A stretch of 64,000 bases of DNA. Origin: PALSA-894 sp963828625. GTDB taxonomy: Bacteria > Pseudomonadota > Alphaproteobacteria > Rhizobiales > Xanthobacteraceae. The position numbers and the translations under genes are program-made. Shown here piece by piece: positions 1 through 9,141 of the stretch. Under the pieces are notes generated by a model. The model saw only the letters and a list, made by a program, of their open reading frames with translations, was not told the origin of the DNA and made no database searches. How positions within the stretch are numbered: the stretch's first letter is position 1; each line of letters starts with the position of its first letter. The stretch covers positions 434,001-498,000 of the forward strand of contig CAWHEX010000003.1 of assembly GCA_963828625.1 (NCBI GenBank). Direction: 5' to 3'.

Positions 1-303
1 GAGCTGCTGCCGGGTGACCGGCCGCAGCAAACGGACGACCTTCGGCTGCCCCTCGGGGGAATGCGTGACGTAATCGGCGTCGAGCATCTGGAAGGTCTGC
101 TCCTTCCAGCGCTGCGCCAGCACGGCTGCCTCGGCGTCATCCACGCCGAAGGTGAGCTTGACCGCTTCGAGCATGAAGGCATCCGCGAGCGTTTCGCGGT
201 CCATGCCTTTCATCACGGCTTGGCGCGACGCGGCGCGCGCATGCGTGAGGCAACGTTCTTCTTCCTGGGCGAGATCAATCGACAGTTTTTCGGCGGCTGC
301 CAT
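1..303 (-). CDS. Unknown protein, N-terminal 101 residues (cut by window edge)
   Basis: An uninterrupted minus-strand frame starts with ATG at 303 and runs off the left edge without a stop. The visible part is soluble and charged, begins MAAAEKLSIDLAQEEE, and looks largely alpha-helical. It has no signal peptide or membrane segment. I do not recognise the family. The reading frame is preferred over the overlapping plus-strand frames because it is open throughout and oriented like its neighbour at 378-908. The C-terminus is not visible, so no function is proposed. Confidence 0.6.
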   Translation of the reverse strand, partial: MAAAEKLSIDLAQEEERCLTHARAASRQAVMKGMDRETLADAFMLEAVKLTFGVDDAEAAVLAQRWKEQTFQMLDADYVTHSPEGQPKVVRLLRPVTRQQL

Positions 304-377
304 CGGGGCCTCGGCGCGAATCAAAATGATGACGCACCGAGACTATGCTTGGCCGCGCCGCCGCCGCCAAGGTTGGG

Positions 378-908
378 TTACTTCCTGCGCGGCCCTTCCC
401 GCTCATCGGCCTTGTCCTGCGCCTCGACCTGCTGCTCCACATCCGCGCTGAGGCGCTGATAGAGCCCAAGGCCGAGGATGAGCAGGATGCCGGTGAACAG
501 GATCGCTACCGGATAGAGAATGAGTTGGATGTCCTGCCCGCCCTGGCGGAAGACCATCACCAGCCCTTCGATGAACACCGCGATCGTGATCGTGGAAACG
601 AACTTGGTCAGGCTGCGCCGCGCCTCGGACGGCAAGCGCATCTCGCGCACGCGAATGACTTCTTCCTCCATAAAGTACTTGGCGACGTCGAACACCGCGA
701 CCGCGATCACGACGTAGCCGATGCACTCCAGGAGCGCGCTACCCGCGTCGTTCCAGGGTCCGCGCAATGCCTGCACGATCAGGCCGGCGCTGTAGATCGA
801 CAGGGCGAGCGCGATCAGCATCAGCACCGCGCTGGCGATGCCGAATACGAACCGGGTTACGATCTCCATCACATTCGTGATGGCGGACGTTTGCGCCTTG
901 GTGGTCAT
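378..908 (-). CDS. Four-helix integral membrane protein (possibly PsiE-like)
   Basis: A 176-residue protein with four evident hydrophobic segments at about residues 15-45, 60-80, 103-125 and 133-158. A charged cytoplasmic stretch (KYFMEEEVIRVREMR) sits between segments 2 and 3. The last 20 residues are hydrophilic (EQQVEAQDKADEREG). The frame is open upstream to 1109, but I chose ATG 908 because the upstream part is arginine-rich and lies antisense-like within the neighbouring region. The topology and the acidic loop are reminiscent of the PsiE (phosphate-starvation-inducible E) family. That is an impression from layout only; a generic membrane protein is equally possible. Confidence 0.65.
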   Translation of the reverse strand: MTTKAQTSAITNVMEIVTRFVFGIASAVLMLIALALSIYSAGLIVQALRGPWNDAGSALLECIGYVVIAVAVFDVAKYFMEEEVIRVREMRLPSEARRSLTKFVSTITIAVFIEGLVMVFRQGGQDIQLILYPVAILFTGILLILGLGLYQRLSADVEQQVEAQDKADEREGPRRK

Positions 909-955
909 GGGGCAGATAACGAGGATGGGAACCCGAAAGTTCCCTCGTCTGGAAC

Positions 956-1753
956 TCAGGTTCCGACGCGTAGCGGGGCGGCTAGCTTCCGCAGGGTCGC
1001 GATGATCGAGAGCGCCACGATCCGGCCGGTCTTCGGGTTTTCCGAGGGCACGTTCTCGATCGAAAGTGTGAACGAGGCCGAGTCCGCGTCGACCTCGATC
1101 ACATGGCAATTCCGCGTCTTGGTCGGATCCGCGTAGATGTCGATCATCGTGCGGTCGGGGCCGATGCCGGCCATGGCCAGTGCAGCCACAACATTCACAT
1201 TGGCGGGAAAGCCCGCAGCCGCGGCGCGCGCCGTGCCGGAAAAGACGAGCTTCGCCTCGTTCAGCCCTTCAACCGAAATGCCGTTCTTTACGAGGTGCGG
1301 CGCGCCCGCCAGCCCGTTCGGCGGCTTGCGTGTCGTCATGCGCACGGAATTGATCGTACCCTCGGCGGCCGCCGCGACCGCATCGAGGCCGAGCAGTCCG
1401 CCGGTCGGTACCACGATGCGCCCGCCGTGCTGCTTTGCGAGTTCGAGCAGTTCGGGGCGCGGCAGCAGCGCACCACAGGAGAGCACCATCACCTGCTTGC
1501 CGGCAGTCAGCATCGGGCGGCAGATCTGGTCGAGGATCGCGGCCGGCGCGCACTCGACCGCCAGGTCGGCATGATCGGGAAATTCACTCAGCGCGACGAT
1601 CGGAACCTCGATCCCCTCCTCGTCGAGCCAGCCGCGCGCTTTTTCCTCGTCGCGCGCCGCGACGCACGCGAGCGTCAGCCCCGGCATGCCGTCGGCAAGC
1701 TTGCGCGCGAGCGCGCGCCCGATGGTGCCAAGCCCTGCAATGGCGATGCGCAT
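956..1753 (-). CDS. nadX: Aspartate dehydrogenase (L-aspartate to iminoaspartate)
   Basis: A 265-residue protein with an N-terminal Rossmann motif (GLGTIGRALARKL, residues 6-18). The C-terminal DUF108-type domain contains the NCHVIEVD segment, whose histidine corresponds to the catalytic histidine of aspartate dehydrogenases. The family oxidises L-aspartate with NAD(P), usually feeding NAD synthesis. Length is as expected. ATG 1753 is the first start that gives the Rossmann fold at the N-terminus. The gene is divergent from the TctC-type binding protein at 1868. No nadA/nadC is next to it, so a catabolic role in amino-acid use is also possible. Confidence 0.85.
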   Translation of the reverse strand: MRIAIAGLGTIGRALARKLADGMPGLTLACVAARDEEKARGWLDEEGIEVPIVALSEFPDHADLAVECAPAAILDQICRPMLTAGKQVMVLSCGALLPRPELLELAKQHGGRIVVPTGGLLGLDAVAAAAEGTINSVRMTTRKPPNGLAGAPHLVKNGISVEGLNEAKLVFSGTARAAAAGFPANVNVVAALAMAGIGPDRTMIDIYADPTKTRNCHVIEVDADSASFTLSIENVPSENPKTGRIVALSIIATLRKLAAPLRVGT

Positions 1754-1867
1754 GCAGCCCTTCCCCCGAAGCATGGCGGTCATACGCCGCCGCAATGGCG
1801 GCGGCAACGCCCGCTTGACCGGGCGAACAAGCCCGATAAAGCAAGGGCAACCTTTATGGAGGACAGG

Positions 1868-2839
1868 ATGCTCAAGGTTCTGACGGCCGCGTGCGCGGCC
1901 CTCTTCACGCTCAGCGGCGCGACGCATGCGCAGGACTACCCGACCCGCCCGATCACGATGGTGATCCCGTTCGCAGCGGGTGGCCCAACCGACGTGCTCG
2001 GCCGCGTGGTCGCGGCACGCATGAGCGAATTGCTCGGCCAGCAGATCGTGATCGAGAACGCCACCGGCGCAGGCGGCATGACCGGCGCGAACCGCGTGAA
2101 GACCGCCCCGGCGGACGGCTACATGATGCTGCTCGGTACCGTCGGCACGCAGGCGCAGGTGCAGAACCTCTCGAAGAAGCCGCTCTACGACGCCGGCAAG
2201 GACTTCCAGCCGGTCGCGCTGCTCGGCGAAGTGCCGCTGGTGCTGATCGTGCGCAAGGACCTGCCGGTCAGCAACATCAAGGAATTCGCCGAATACGCCA
2301 AGAAGAACCAAGAGAAGATGTCGTTCGCCTCGTCCGGTGTCGGCGCCGCGGTGCATCTCGGCACCGTGCTGCTCAACTCGGCGCTCGGCGTGAACATCAC
2401 CCACGTCCCCTATCGCGGTAGCGCGCCGGCGATGCAGGACCTCCAGGGCGGACGCGTCGACTACATGACGGAAATCGTCTCGACCGCGTTTCCGCAGATC
2501 CAGGGCAATGCCGTGAAGGCGATCGCGGCGCTCGCGCCGCAGCGCATCAAGAACCTGCCCGACCTGCCGACCGCGCGCGAAGGCGGGGTCAATGTCGACG
2601 CCTATACGTGGAATGCGATCTTCCTGCCGAACAACACGCCGGATGCGATCGTGAAGAAGCTCAACACCGCCGCGGTCGAGGCAATGAAGTCGCCACAGGT
2701 GCGCGAGAAGCTCGAGCCGCTCGGCGTCACCATCGTGACCGAAGACCGCATGACGCCCGCCTATCTCGGCCAGTTCGTGAAGGACGAGATCGAGAAGTGG
2801 GGCAAAGCGATCAAGGAAAGCGGCGCGAGCGTGGACTGA
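1868..2839 (+). CDS. Bug/TctC-family periplasmic solute-binding protein
   Basis: A 323-residue protein. It has a cleavable signal peptide (residues 1 to about 20, ending THAQ) followed by the Bug-family opening DYPTRPITMVIPFAAGG, then the typical two-lobed binding protein. ATG 1868 is preceded by a GGAGGA ribosome site at 1858-1863; an in-frame ATG at 1856 is too close to be the start. Bug proteins bind carboxylates, often for tripartite tricarboxylate (TctAB) transporters. No tctA or tctB lies in the window, so this is one of the many orphan Bug proteins, and its ligand is unknown. It is divergent from nadX and followed 82 bases later by a dehalogenase-like gene. Confidence 0.9.
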   Translation: MLKVLTAACAALFTLSGATHAQDYPTRPITMVIPFAAGGPTDVLGRVVAARMSELLGQQIVIENATGAGGMTGANRVKTAPADGYMMLLGTVGTQAQVQNLSKKPLYDAGKDFQPVALLGEVPLVLIVRKDLPVSNIKEFAEYAKKNQEKMSFASSGVGAAVHLGTVLLNSALGVNITHVPYRGSAPAMQDLQGGRVDYMTEIVSTAFPQIQGNAVKAIAALAPQRIKNLPDLPTAREGGVNVDAYTWNAIFLPNNTPDAIVKKLNTAAVEAMKSPQVREKLEPLGVTIVTEDRMTPAYLGQFVKDEIEKWGKAIKESGASVD

Positions 2840-2889
2840 ACGATTTCGTCCTGACCGGGCTTGTCCCGCCCGCCCGCGTCTCTTCTACT

Positions 2890-2919
2890 CGGCCCTCGAG
2901 CGGTGACGCACGAGGGCCG
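2890..2919 (+). promoter_or_regulatory. Hairpin that covers the ribosome site of the dehalogenase-like gene
   Basis: Perfect 9-base arms (cggccctcg at 2890-2898, cgagggccg at 2911-2919) enclose a 12-base loop. The right arm contains the GAGGG ribosome site (2912-2916) for the ATG at 2922. The stem could end transcription of the upstream binding-protein gene, although no T-run follows, or it could mask the ribosome site. The structure is seen in the sequence; the role is inferred. Confidence 0.4.
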
Positions 2920-2921
2920 AA

Positions 2922-3812
2922 ATGTTGATGGACGGATTCACGCGCACGGAAATCCAGACTTCCGGTGCGCGCATCGTGGTGGCGCATGGCGGTTCGGGCC
3001 CGCCGCTGCTGCTGCTGCACGGCAATCCGTTCACGCACTTGAGCTGGCACAAGTTCGCGCCGCGCCTTGCGCGGGAATTTACGGTCGTGGCGACCGACCT
3101 GCGCGGCTACGGCGACAGTGAGAAGCCGCCGAGCCAGCCGGATCACTCCAGTTACTCGTTCCGCGCAATGGCGCAGGACAATGTCGAGGTGATGAAGTCG
3201 TTGGGCTTCGACACGTTCTTCGTTGCGGGTCACGACCGCGGCGCGCGTGTGACGCACCGCATGTGCCTCGACCATCCCGAGAAGGTGCTGCGCGCGTCCA
3301 TCCAGGACATCATCCCGCAGCATCATCTGTTCAATCACGTCACGCAGGCGTGGGCGACCGGCGCCTACCACTGGTTTTTCATGATCCAGAAGGCGCCGAT
3401 GCCCGAACGGCTGATGAGCGCCGACCCGGACTTCTTCATCGAGAAGAAACTCGCGAAGACCGCGCAGGGCCTATCGTTCTTCGGCAAGGAGGCGCTGGAG
3501 GAATACAAGCGCTGCTTCCGCAATCCCGAGACTGTGCGCGGCATGTGCGAGGACTACCGCGCCTGCGCGTCCTTCGACCTCGCGATGGACACCGAGGACT
3601 TCAAGGCCGGCAAGAAGATCGCCTGCCCGGTGCAACTGCTGTGGGGCGCGACCGGGCAGGTCGGGCGGCAGAACGATCCGCCGGCGATCTGGAAAAACTA
3701 CGCGAACGACATCCGCGACGCGCAGGCGCTGCCGTGTGGGCATTACCTCCAGGAAGAAGCGCCCGAAGAGACCTATCGCGCGATGCGCGGTTTCTTCGCC
3801 GCGAAGGCGTGA
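2922..3812 (+). CDS. Alpha/beta hydrolase of the fluoroacetate dehalogenase type
   Basis: A 296-residue cytoplasmic alpha/beta hydrolase. The nucleophile is an aspartate (D105 in GHDRGARV) with the halide- and carboxylate-binding arginines R106 and R109 beside it. D129 (QDIIPQ) and H274 (CGHYLQEEAP) complete the triad. H150 and W151 (AYHWFF) and Y212 (CEDYRAC) match the three fluoride-stabilising residues known in Rhodopseudomonas palustris fluoroacetate dehalogenase (H155, W156, Y219). The family hydrolyses haloacetates to glycolate. The residue set supports haloacetate dehalogenase activity; the actual substrate is not shown. The start could also be the ATG at 2928. Confidence 0.85.
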   Translation: MLMDGFTRTEIQTSGARIVVAHGGSGPPLLLLHGNPFTHLSWHKFAPRLAREFTVVATDLRGYGDSEKPPSQPDHSSYSFRAMAQDNVEVMKSLGFDTFFVAGHDRGARVTHRMCLDHPEKVLRASIQDIIPQHHLFNHVTQAWATGAYHWFFMIQKAPMPERLMSADPDFFIEKKLAKTAQGLSFFGKEALEEYKRCFRNPETVRGMCEDYRACASFDLAMDTEDFKAGKKIACPVQLLWGATGQVGRQNDPPAIWKNYANDIRDAQALPCGHYLQEEAPEETYRAMRGFFAAKA

Positions 3813-3889
3813 TTTTCCGACTTCGACCTGTGATTGACCGGCCGGAACGCCAGCCCCTATCCTCCCGGTAAGGCAGAGCGGGGTTGGCG

Positions 3890-6849
3890 ATGGTCTGGTC
3901 GCGCGTACATGGCTGCATCGTCTCCCTGACGGCCTGTGCAAGCCTTCTCTCGGCAATCGCCGCGCACGCGTCCGCGACCTGCCCGGACGAGCAGGCGACC
4001 CCACAAATCCCGCAGGATCTCAAGCTATGCGAGGCGCTTGAGGCCGACGTGCGCCGCCCGAGCGCGCTGCCGCTCAATGAATACGAAGGGAAGATCGCCC
4101 AATACCTCGGCGCCATGTGCCACCGCAACGAGGCGGGCGGCTGGAAGCGCGACAAGCGCGTGCGCGACACCGGCCCGTGGATCGGCGCCTACGCGAACGG
4201 CAAATGGACCGGACAGGGCTTCGGCACACATGCGCCGGTGCTGATCTGGTACTCACCGCTGATGTACGAGTGGCTGAAGGCGAACCGCCCGGAAGGCGGC
4301 GCGGCACCTGCCACATCCGCGCCCGTGCCGGACGGCGCGATGATGATCAAGGAGATGTATCCCTACCCGGCCGCGGCCTGCGCCGGCATCGACGTGCTGC
4401 TGCTCAAGGCGAACTCGCAAGCGTCCGCCGTCATGGTGCGCGACGCCAAGGGCTCCTACGATGGCTGGTTCTGGGGCTGGTACGGCTGGCCCGGCTCGGT
4501 GTGGGACATCGACTGGCCGCCCAAGCCGGGAAACCCCTATCCCAACATGGGCTTCGGCCAGTACTGCACCAACTGCCACGCGTCGGCGAAAGACAACTCG
4601 ACCTTCGCATCGCTGAAGAACATTTTCGGAGAGGCCGGCGAGCCGCTGGTGTTTCTGTCCCAGAACTTCTTTCTCGATCCATCCTGGCAGAGCCTGCAAA
4701 ACCGCATTCAGAACGCGGGCGCGAAGGACAGCGAGAATGCCGGCAACGACCCCGCGTACGACCCGGCTTTCCTGAGAATCTTCCAGTCGATCGGCGGGAT
4801 GCCCGCGCGCGACCACATGCCGGTGCGCGACGAGATCAAGATGCCGTCCGAGACCTACGACAGCGTTTGGCCGAAGCCGGGCGACACGACCGCCGCAAGC
4901 CAGTTCGTTACCTCGGATCAATGCCTCGGCTGCCACAGCGCGGGCGGGACCGGCCTGCAATACGACATGACGCAGCCGGGGCCGGACGGGAAGCTCGTCA
5001 ACATCTCGCCGTACGGTACCTGGCGTGGTTCGCCGATGGGGCTGGCGGGACGCGATCCGATCTTCTTCGCGCAGCTCGCGAGCGAGACCGACACCTTCCA
5101 CAAGGAATCCGCGGCGACGATCCAGAACACGTGCCTTGGCTGTCACGGCATCATGGGCCAGCGCCAGCACGCGATCGACAACGAGTGCTCGCCGTTCTCG
5201 CGCGCGATGGTGAACACCACCCGTCCACTGCGCCGATCGACCCGGTGAGCGCGCTTGCGAACTACGGCGCGCTCGCGCGCGACGGCATCTCATGCAACGC
5301 CTGCCATCACATGGTGCTCGGCAAGGAGGACACCGCGAAGTATCAGCACCAGCCGCAGAACAAGTGCATTCCGGCACAACAGCAGGAGGCCAATCCGGGA
5401 CTGACCGGTTTCGCCGCGACGTTCACCGGCAACTTCCTCGTCGGCGCGCCCGGCGAACTCTTCGGGCCGTTCAAGGAGCCGAAGAAGAAGCCGATGAAGC
5501 ACGCGCTCGGCATCGATCCGGCGCACAGCCAGACCATCACGAAGCCGGAGATGTGCGGCAGCTGCCACACCGTGCACATTCCGATCCTGCATAGCGGCAA
5601 GACGATCGGGCACGCCTACGAACAAACCACCTATCCGGAATGGGCGTTCAGCGACTACCGGACCGGCGATTCCGTCGATGGCGTGCTGCCGTACGGCTCC
5701 GGCCCGCAGGCACAGTCCTGCCAGGGCTGCCATATGCCGAACAAGGACGTGATGGGGAATCCGTATCGCAGCAAGGTCGCGGCGATCCAGGAATATTCCA
5801 ACTTCCCGCAGGCCGAGCACACGCTGCCCAAGGAAGATATCGACCTTCAGGAGCGTTCGGGCTTCGGCAAGCACACGCTGGTCGGGTTGAACGTCTATCT
5901 GCTCAAGATGGCGTGGCAGTTCCCGGACATCCTCGGCATCCGCAAGACCGATCCGATGCTCTCCTCCTCGGGCATCAACTCCATTCCGACCGCCGAATTC
6001 GCCGTGCTGGATCAGGCGATCAACCGGACCGCTACGATCACCGTGGGCGACGTGCGCAACCAGGATGGTGCGTTGAGCGCGCGCGTCACGGTCATCAACA
6101 AGGTCGGGCACAAGTTTCCGTCGGGCGTGGGTTTCCGCCGCGCGTTCCTGCAGTTCAGCGTGCTCGACGTGAGCAACAAGGTGATCTGGTCATCGGGACG
6201 CACCAACAGCCTCGGCATGATCGTCGACGAGAAGAACAACCCGATCGATGGCGAGATGTGGTGGAAGGACGATTGTTCGGCGCGCATCGAGCCGGAGAAG
6301 CGCATCCACCAGCCGCACTATCAGGAGATCACGCAGCAGAACCAGGCGCAGATCTATCAGGAGCTGGTCTCGACGCCGGCGAACGGCGCGGCGCCGATGT
6401 GCGGGCCGAACGCCAAGGCCGAAGGCCAGCTCACCACCAGCTTCCTGTCGATCTGCGCGAAGGTGAAGGACAACCGCCTGCTGCCGGCCGGTTTCCTCCC
6501 GCTCGGCGATCGCATCCAGATTTCGAAGGCGCTCGGCGCGAACGAGGCGATGGCGGAGGAGTCGGGCGCGCATGGCGTCGATGACGATCCGGATTACCGG
6601 CGCGGCGGCAGCGACGCCCTCATCTATCGCGTGCCGCTCGCCGAACTCGACGGCAAACCGGCCGCCGTGCAGGCGACGCTGCACTACCAGGCGACGCCGC
6701 CGTTCTACCTGCAGGACCGCTTCTGCACGTCGAGCAGCGTCGATACCAAGCGGCTCTATTATCTCGCCGGCAAGCTCAATCTCGCGGGCACGATCGCGCA
6801 GGACTGGAAGCTGCGTGTCGTCACCAGCGGACCGGTGACGGTGCCGTAA
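3890..6849 (+). CDS. Exported six-haem cytochrome c with C-terminal beta domain (frameshifted)
   Basis: Reading through one frameshift gives about 986 residues. A signal peptide (VSLTACASLLSAIAAHAS) is followed by six CXXCH haem sites: CTNCH (about residue 226), CLGCH (345), CLGCH (415), CNACH (469), CGSCH and CQGCH (to about 610). A cysteine-poor C-terminal region of about 350 residues begins near GHKFPSGVGFRRAFL, a segment type seen after the haem domain in several large multihaem cytochromes. The frame breaks near 5218-5226; adding one C to the CCC run restores NTTPSTAPIDP. Expected location is the periplasm, carrying electrons or acting as a redox enzyme. The precise family is not recognised. 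ATG 3890 was chosen; a TTG at 3884 is possible. The stop abuts the convergent gene at 6850. Confidence 0.8.
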
Positions 6850-7857
6850 TCAGGCCGACACCGCCGCGGGCGCGAGCAGGAAATTGCGCACCGCGTACCA
6901 CAGCAGATGCCGGTTGTTGCTGTAGCCGATCGAGTGCGCGGTGTGCGGCAGGATGACGAACTGGCGGTCGCCGTTTTGAAGCTGCGCGTAGAAATCGAGC
7001 AGATCCTCATTGGTCGAGTTGCCGTCGTGCGCGCCGCGGATCATCAGCACGGGTGAGTTCACCTTCTTCGGATCGACCAGCGGCAGGTTCACCGCCATGT
7101 CCAGATAGGTGCCGGTCGGCACCTGATCGCCGAACTTCAATTCCTCGGCGGCGATCGCGTCGGCGACCGCCATGTCGTAGGCCGACGCGTGGCCGTCGCG
7201 CGTGAAAATCGAGCGGATCATCGCAAGGTCCCGCTTGCGGCGCGGGTTGCTGCGATAGCGGTCGGCGACCGCATTGCGCCGCGCGATCTCGGGCGAGCCA
7301 GTACCCTTGTAGGTGAACGCCGAGAGGATCAGCCGGTCGACGCGTTGCGGCTCGGCCTGCGCGTACGCGCCCGCGCGGATCGCGCCGGACGACGTGCCGT
7401 ACATGTGCAGCTTCTGTTGACCGCTCTCCTGCACGACGACCGGGATCGCGGCTTTGAGGTCCTCGACGCCGCTCGCGATGTCGGAATTGTTGCCGGACGA
7501 GCCCGAGCGGCCGTAGCCGTCGTGATCCATCGTCCAGACGTCGAAGCCGTAGCCGGCGAGCACGTTCATGAACGAATACTCGCCCTTGCCCGGTACGCTC
7601 AGGTCATAGCTCGAGCGCGCCGAATTCGACGAGCCGTGCACCAGGAACACGACCGGCTGCGTCTCGCCTGCTTTCGGCGCCATCCGCTTGCGCCAGAGGT
7701 TGAGCTTCACGCTGCCCTTGTTCGCCCAGTATTCGCTTCCCTGAATCTCGGGCTTCGCCTCGGCGTTCGCCTCGCTGACAAGCCCCGATACGAGGCCCGC
7801 CCCTGCTCCCGCGATGACGGTACGGCGCGCGATCACGGATTGAACGATCTTGTTCAT
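6850..7857 (-). CDS. Tat-exported alpha/beta hydrolase
   Basis: A 335-residue protein with a twin-arginine-like leader (ARRTVIAGAGAG, cleavage near SEANAEA). The hydrolase fold that follows has an oxyanion region VFLVHGSS, a nucleophile elbow GTSSGAIR (GxSxG), an acid in IRGAHDGN and a final histidine in PHTAHSIGY. It is a serine hydrolase of unknown substrate, probably periplasmic. Its stop codon is immediately adjacent to that of the convergent six-haem cytochrome, which suggests neighbouring but separately transcribed units. ATG 7857 has a GGAGGA-type ribosome site just upstream. Confidence 0.8.
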   Translation of the reverse strand: MNKIVQSVIARRTVIAGAGAGLVSGLVSEANAEAKPEIQGSEYWANKGSVKLNLWRKRMAPKAGETQPVVFLVHGSSNSARSSYDLSVPGKGEYSFMNVLAGYGFDVWTMDHDGYGRSGSSGNNSDIASGVEDLKAAIPVVVQESGQQKLHMYGTSSGAIRAGAYAQAEPQRVDRLILSAFTYKGTGSPEIARRNAVADRYRSNPRRKRDLAMIRSIFTRDGHASAYDMAVADAIAAEELKFGDQVPTGTYLDMAVNLPLVDPKKVNSPVLMIRGAHDGNSTNEDLLDFYAQLQNGDRQFVILPHTAHSIGYSNNRHLLWYAVRNFLLAPAAVSA

Positions 7858-8035
7858 GGAAATCCTCCACGGCGAATTGGCTCCAGCATAGCCGCTTTCC
7901 GAAGCTGACGCCTCGATGGGAACCTGGCCCGGCTACAACTCGCCTGCAACTTAAAGGACCGTTTCAAGCATTCTATTGCGTGTACTTTGGCAACAATACG
8001 ACTGATCGTACGCCCGCAACTTTTCTCGCCGGGCA

Positions 8036-9122
8036 ATGCGAACAGCTTCGAAATACTTCGCCTATCTAATTGCTTGCGCGATCTTTCTTGTCGGCGGACT
8101 CGAGCTGCTGCTCCGGATGGTATTCCCGGACCCCGACTATCATTTCGCCTACCGGTTCCTTTCCGTCTCGCCGGACGCGTACCAAAACTTGGACTCCGGA
8201 ATTTGGGTCCATCGGCCTTACACATCGATTCGCGAGGTGGGGGTCTACGCGATGGCATCGCTCCTCCCACCGTGGCCACGAATTGCGATCGAATACGATT
8301 GCCGAATGCGTTCCAACAACTGGGGACTGCTGCAGGACGACGATATCCCGCCTGGAACATCCGCGACCCTCATTCTCGGCGACAGCTTCACCGCAGGACA
8401 TGGCGGGTGCCCCTGGTTCCCTCGCCTTCAGGCGCGCCGGCCGAACGAGCGCATCGCAAATGGCGGATTCATGGGCACGGGTTTTTCTCACTGGGCGCGC
8501 ACGATCGACTACCTGCGCGATCGAGGGCTCGTGATCGATCGCATTCTCGTCATCGCCATCAGCGACGACTTCGGCCGAACGGTCTGGTCATGGAACGCGG
8601 AACAGCTGAGCTGCATGAACCAGAATATCTGTCAGACGAACGCCTTTTGGCAGTCCGTCGGGTTGGATGCACCCCAAGCAGACATTCTCGAGCGGGCAGC
8701 CGCGCGGTTTGAAGTTCGCTTTCCCGGTCTCACTGCTGCCGATTTTGTTGCGATGTATTTCAAGCAAAACTCCCACACCTACAAATTCATGTCCCGGGCG
8801 GTGGAAGCACTGCGTCGTCTGCCCGGAGCCGTGAAAACGCGCACTGTATTTCCTCCGGAAACGGAATCCGCGCTGGAGCATATGAAATCGCTGGGTGTTC
8901 CGCTTCACGTGATGATGGTCGCGCAACGGGTCGAAGCGGGCGCGCTTGGAATGGCGTCGGTAACGCAGGACGCGATCCACGCGCTCGAACTCTCGCGGCA
9001 TTTCCAACAGTTGGTGCGCTCTGTCGGGGCAAGATTTTTTGCCGAATGACGGGCACCCAAATCGCGCCGGCTATGACAAACTCATGGCCTGTGCCGATGC
9101 GATTCTCACCCGCATGAAATGA
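8036..9122 (+). CDS. Membrane-anchored SGNH/GDSL-type hydrolase-like protein (frameshifted)
   Basis: About 361 residues after correction. An N-terminal hydrophobic anchor (residues 8-27) precedes an SGNH fold with the serine in ILGDSFTAGHG (block I), NGGFMGTG (block II) and the terminal D-H pair in NDGHPNRAGYDK. The last block lies in another frame: six T at 9035-9040 break it, and five T would read GARFLPNDGHPN and continue to the stop at 9120-9122. SGNH proteins of this layout are often O-acetylesterases or acyltransferases acting on envelope glycans. Base composition is visibly less GC-rich than its neighbours, a possible sign of acquisition. ATG 8036 gives the anchor at the N-terminus. 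Confidence 0.7.
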
Positions 9123-9141
9123 CAGGGTTGCGCGCGCGACC

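Noticed and set aside
1780..1815. gccgcc/ggcggc hairpin between nadX and the TctC gene
   Set aside because: Trinucleotide-rich stem without a T-run and not placed to stop either divergent gene; likely composition effect.
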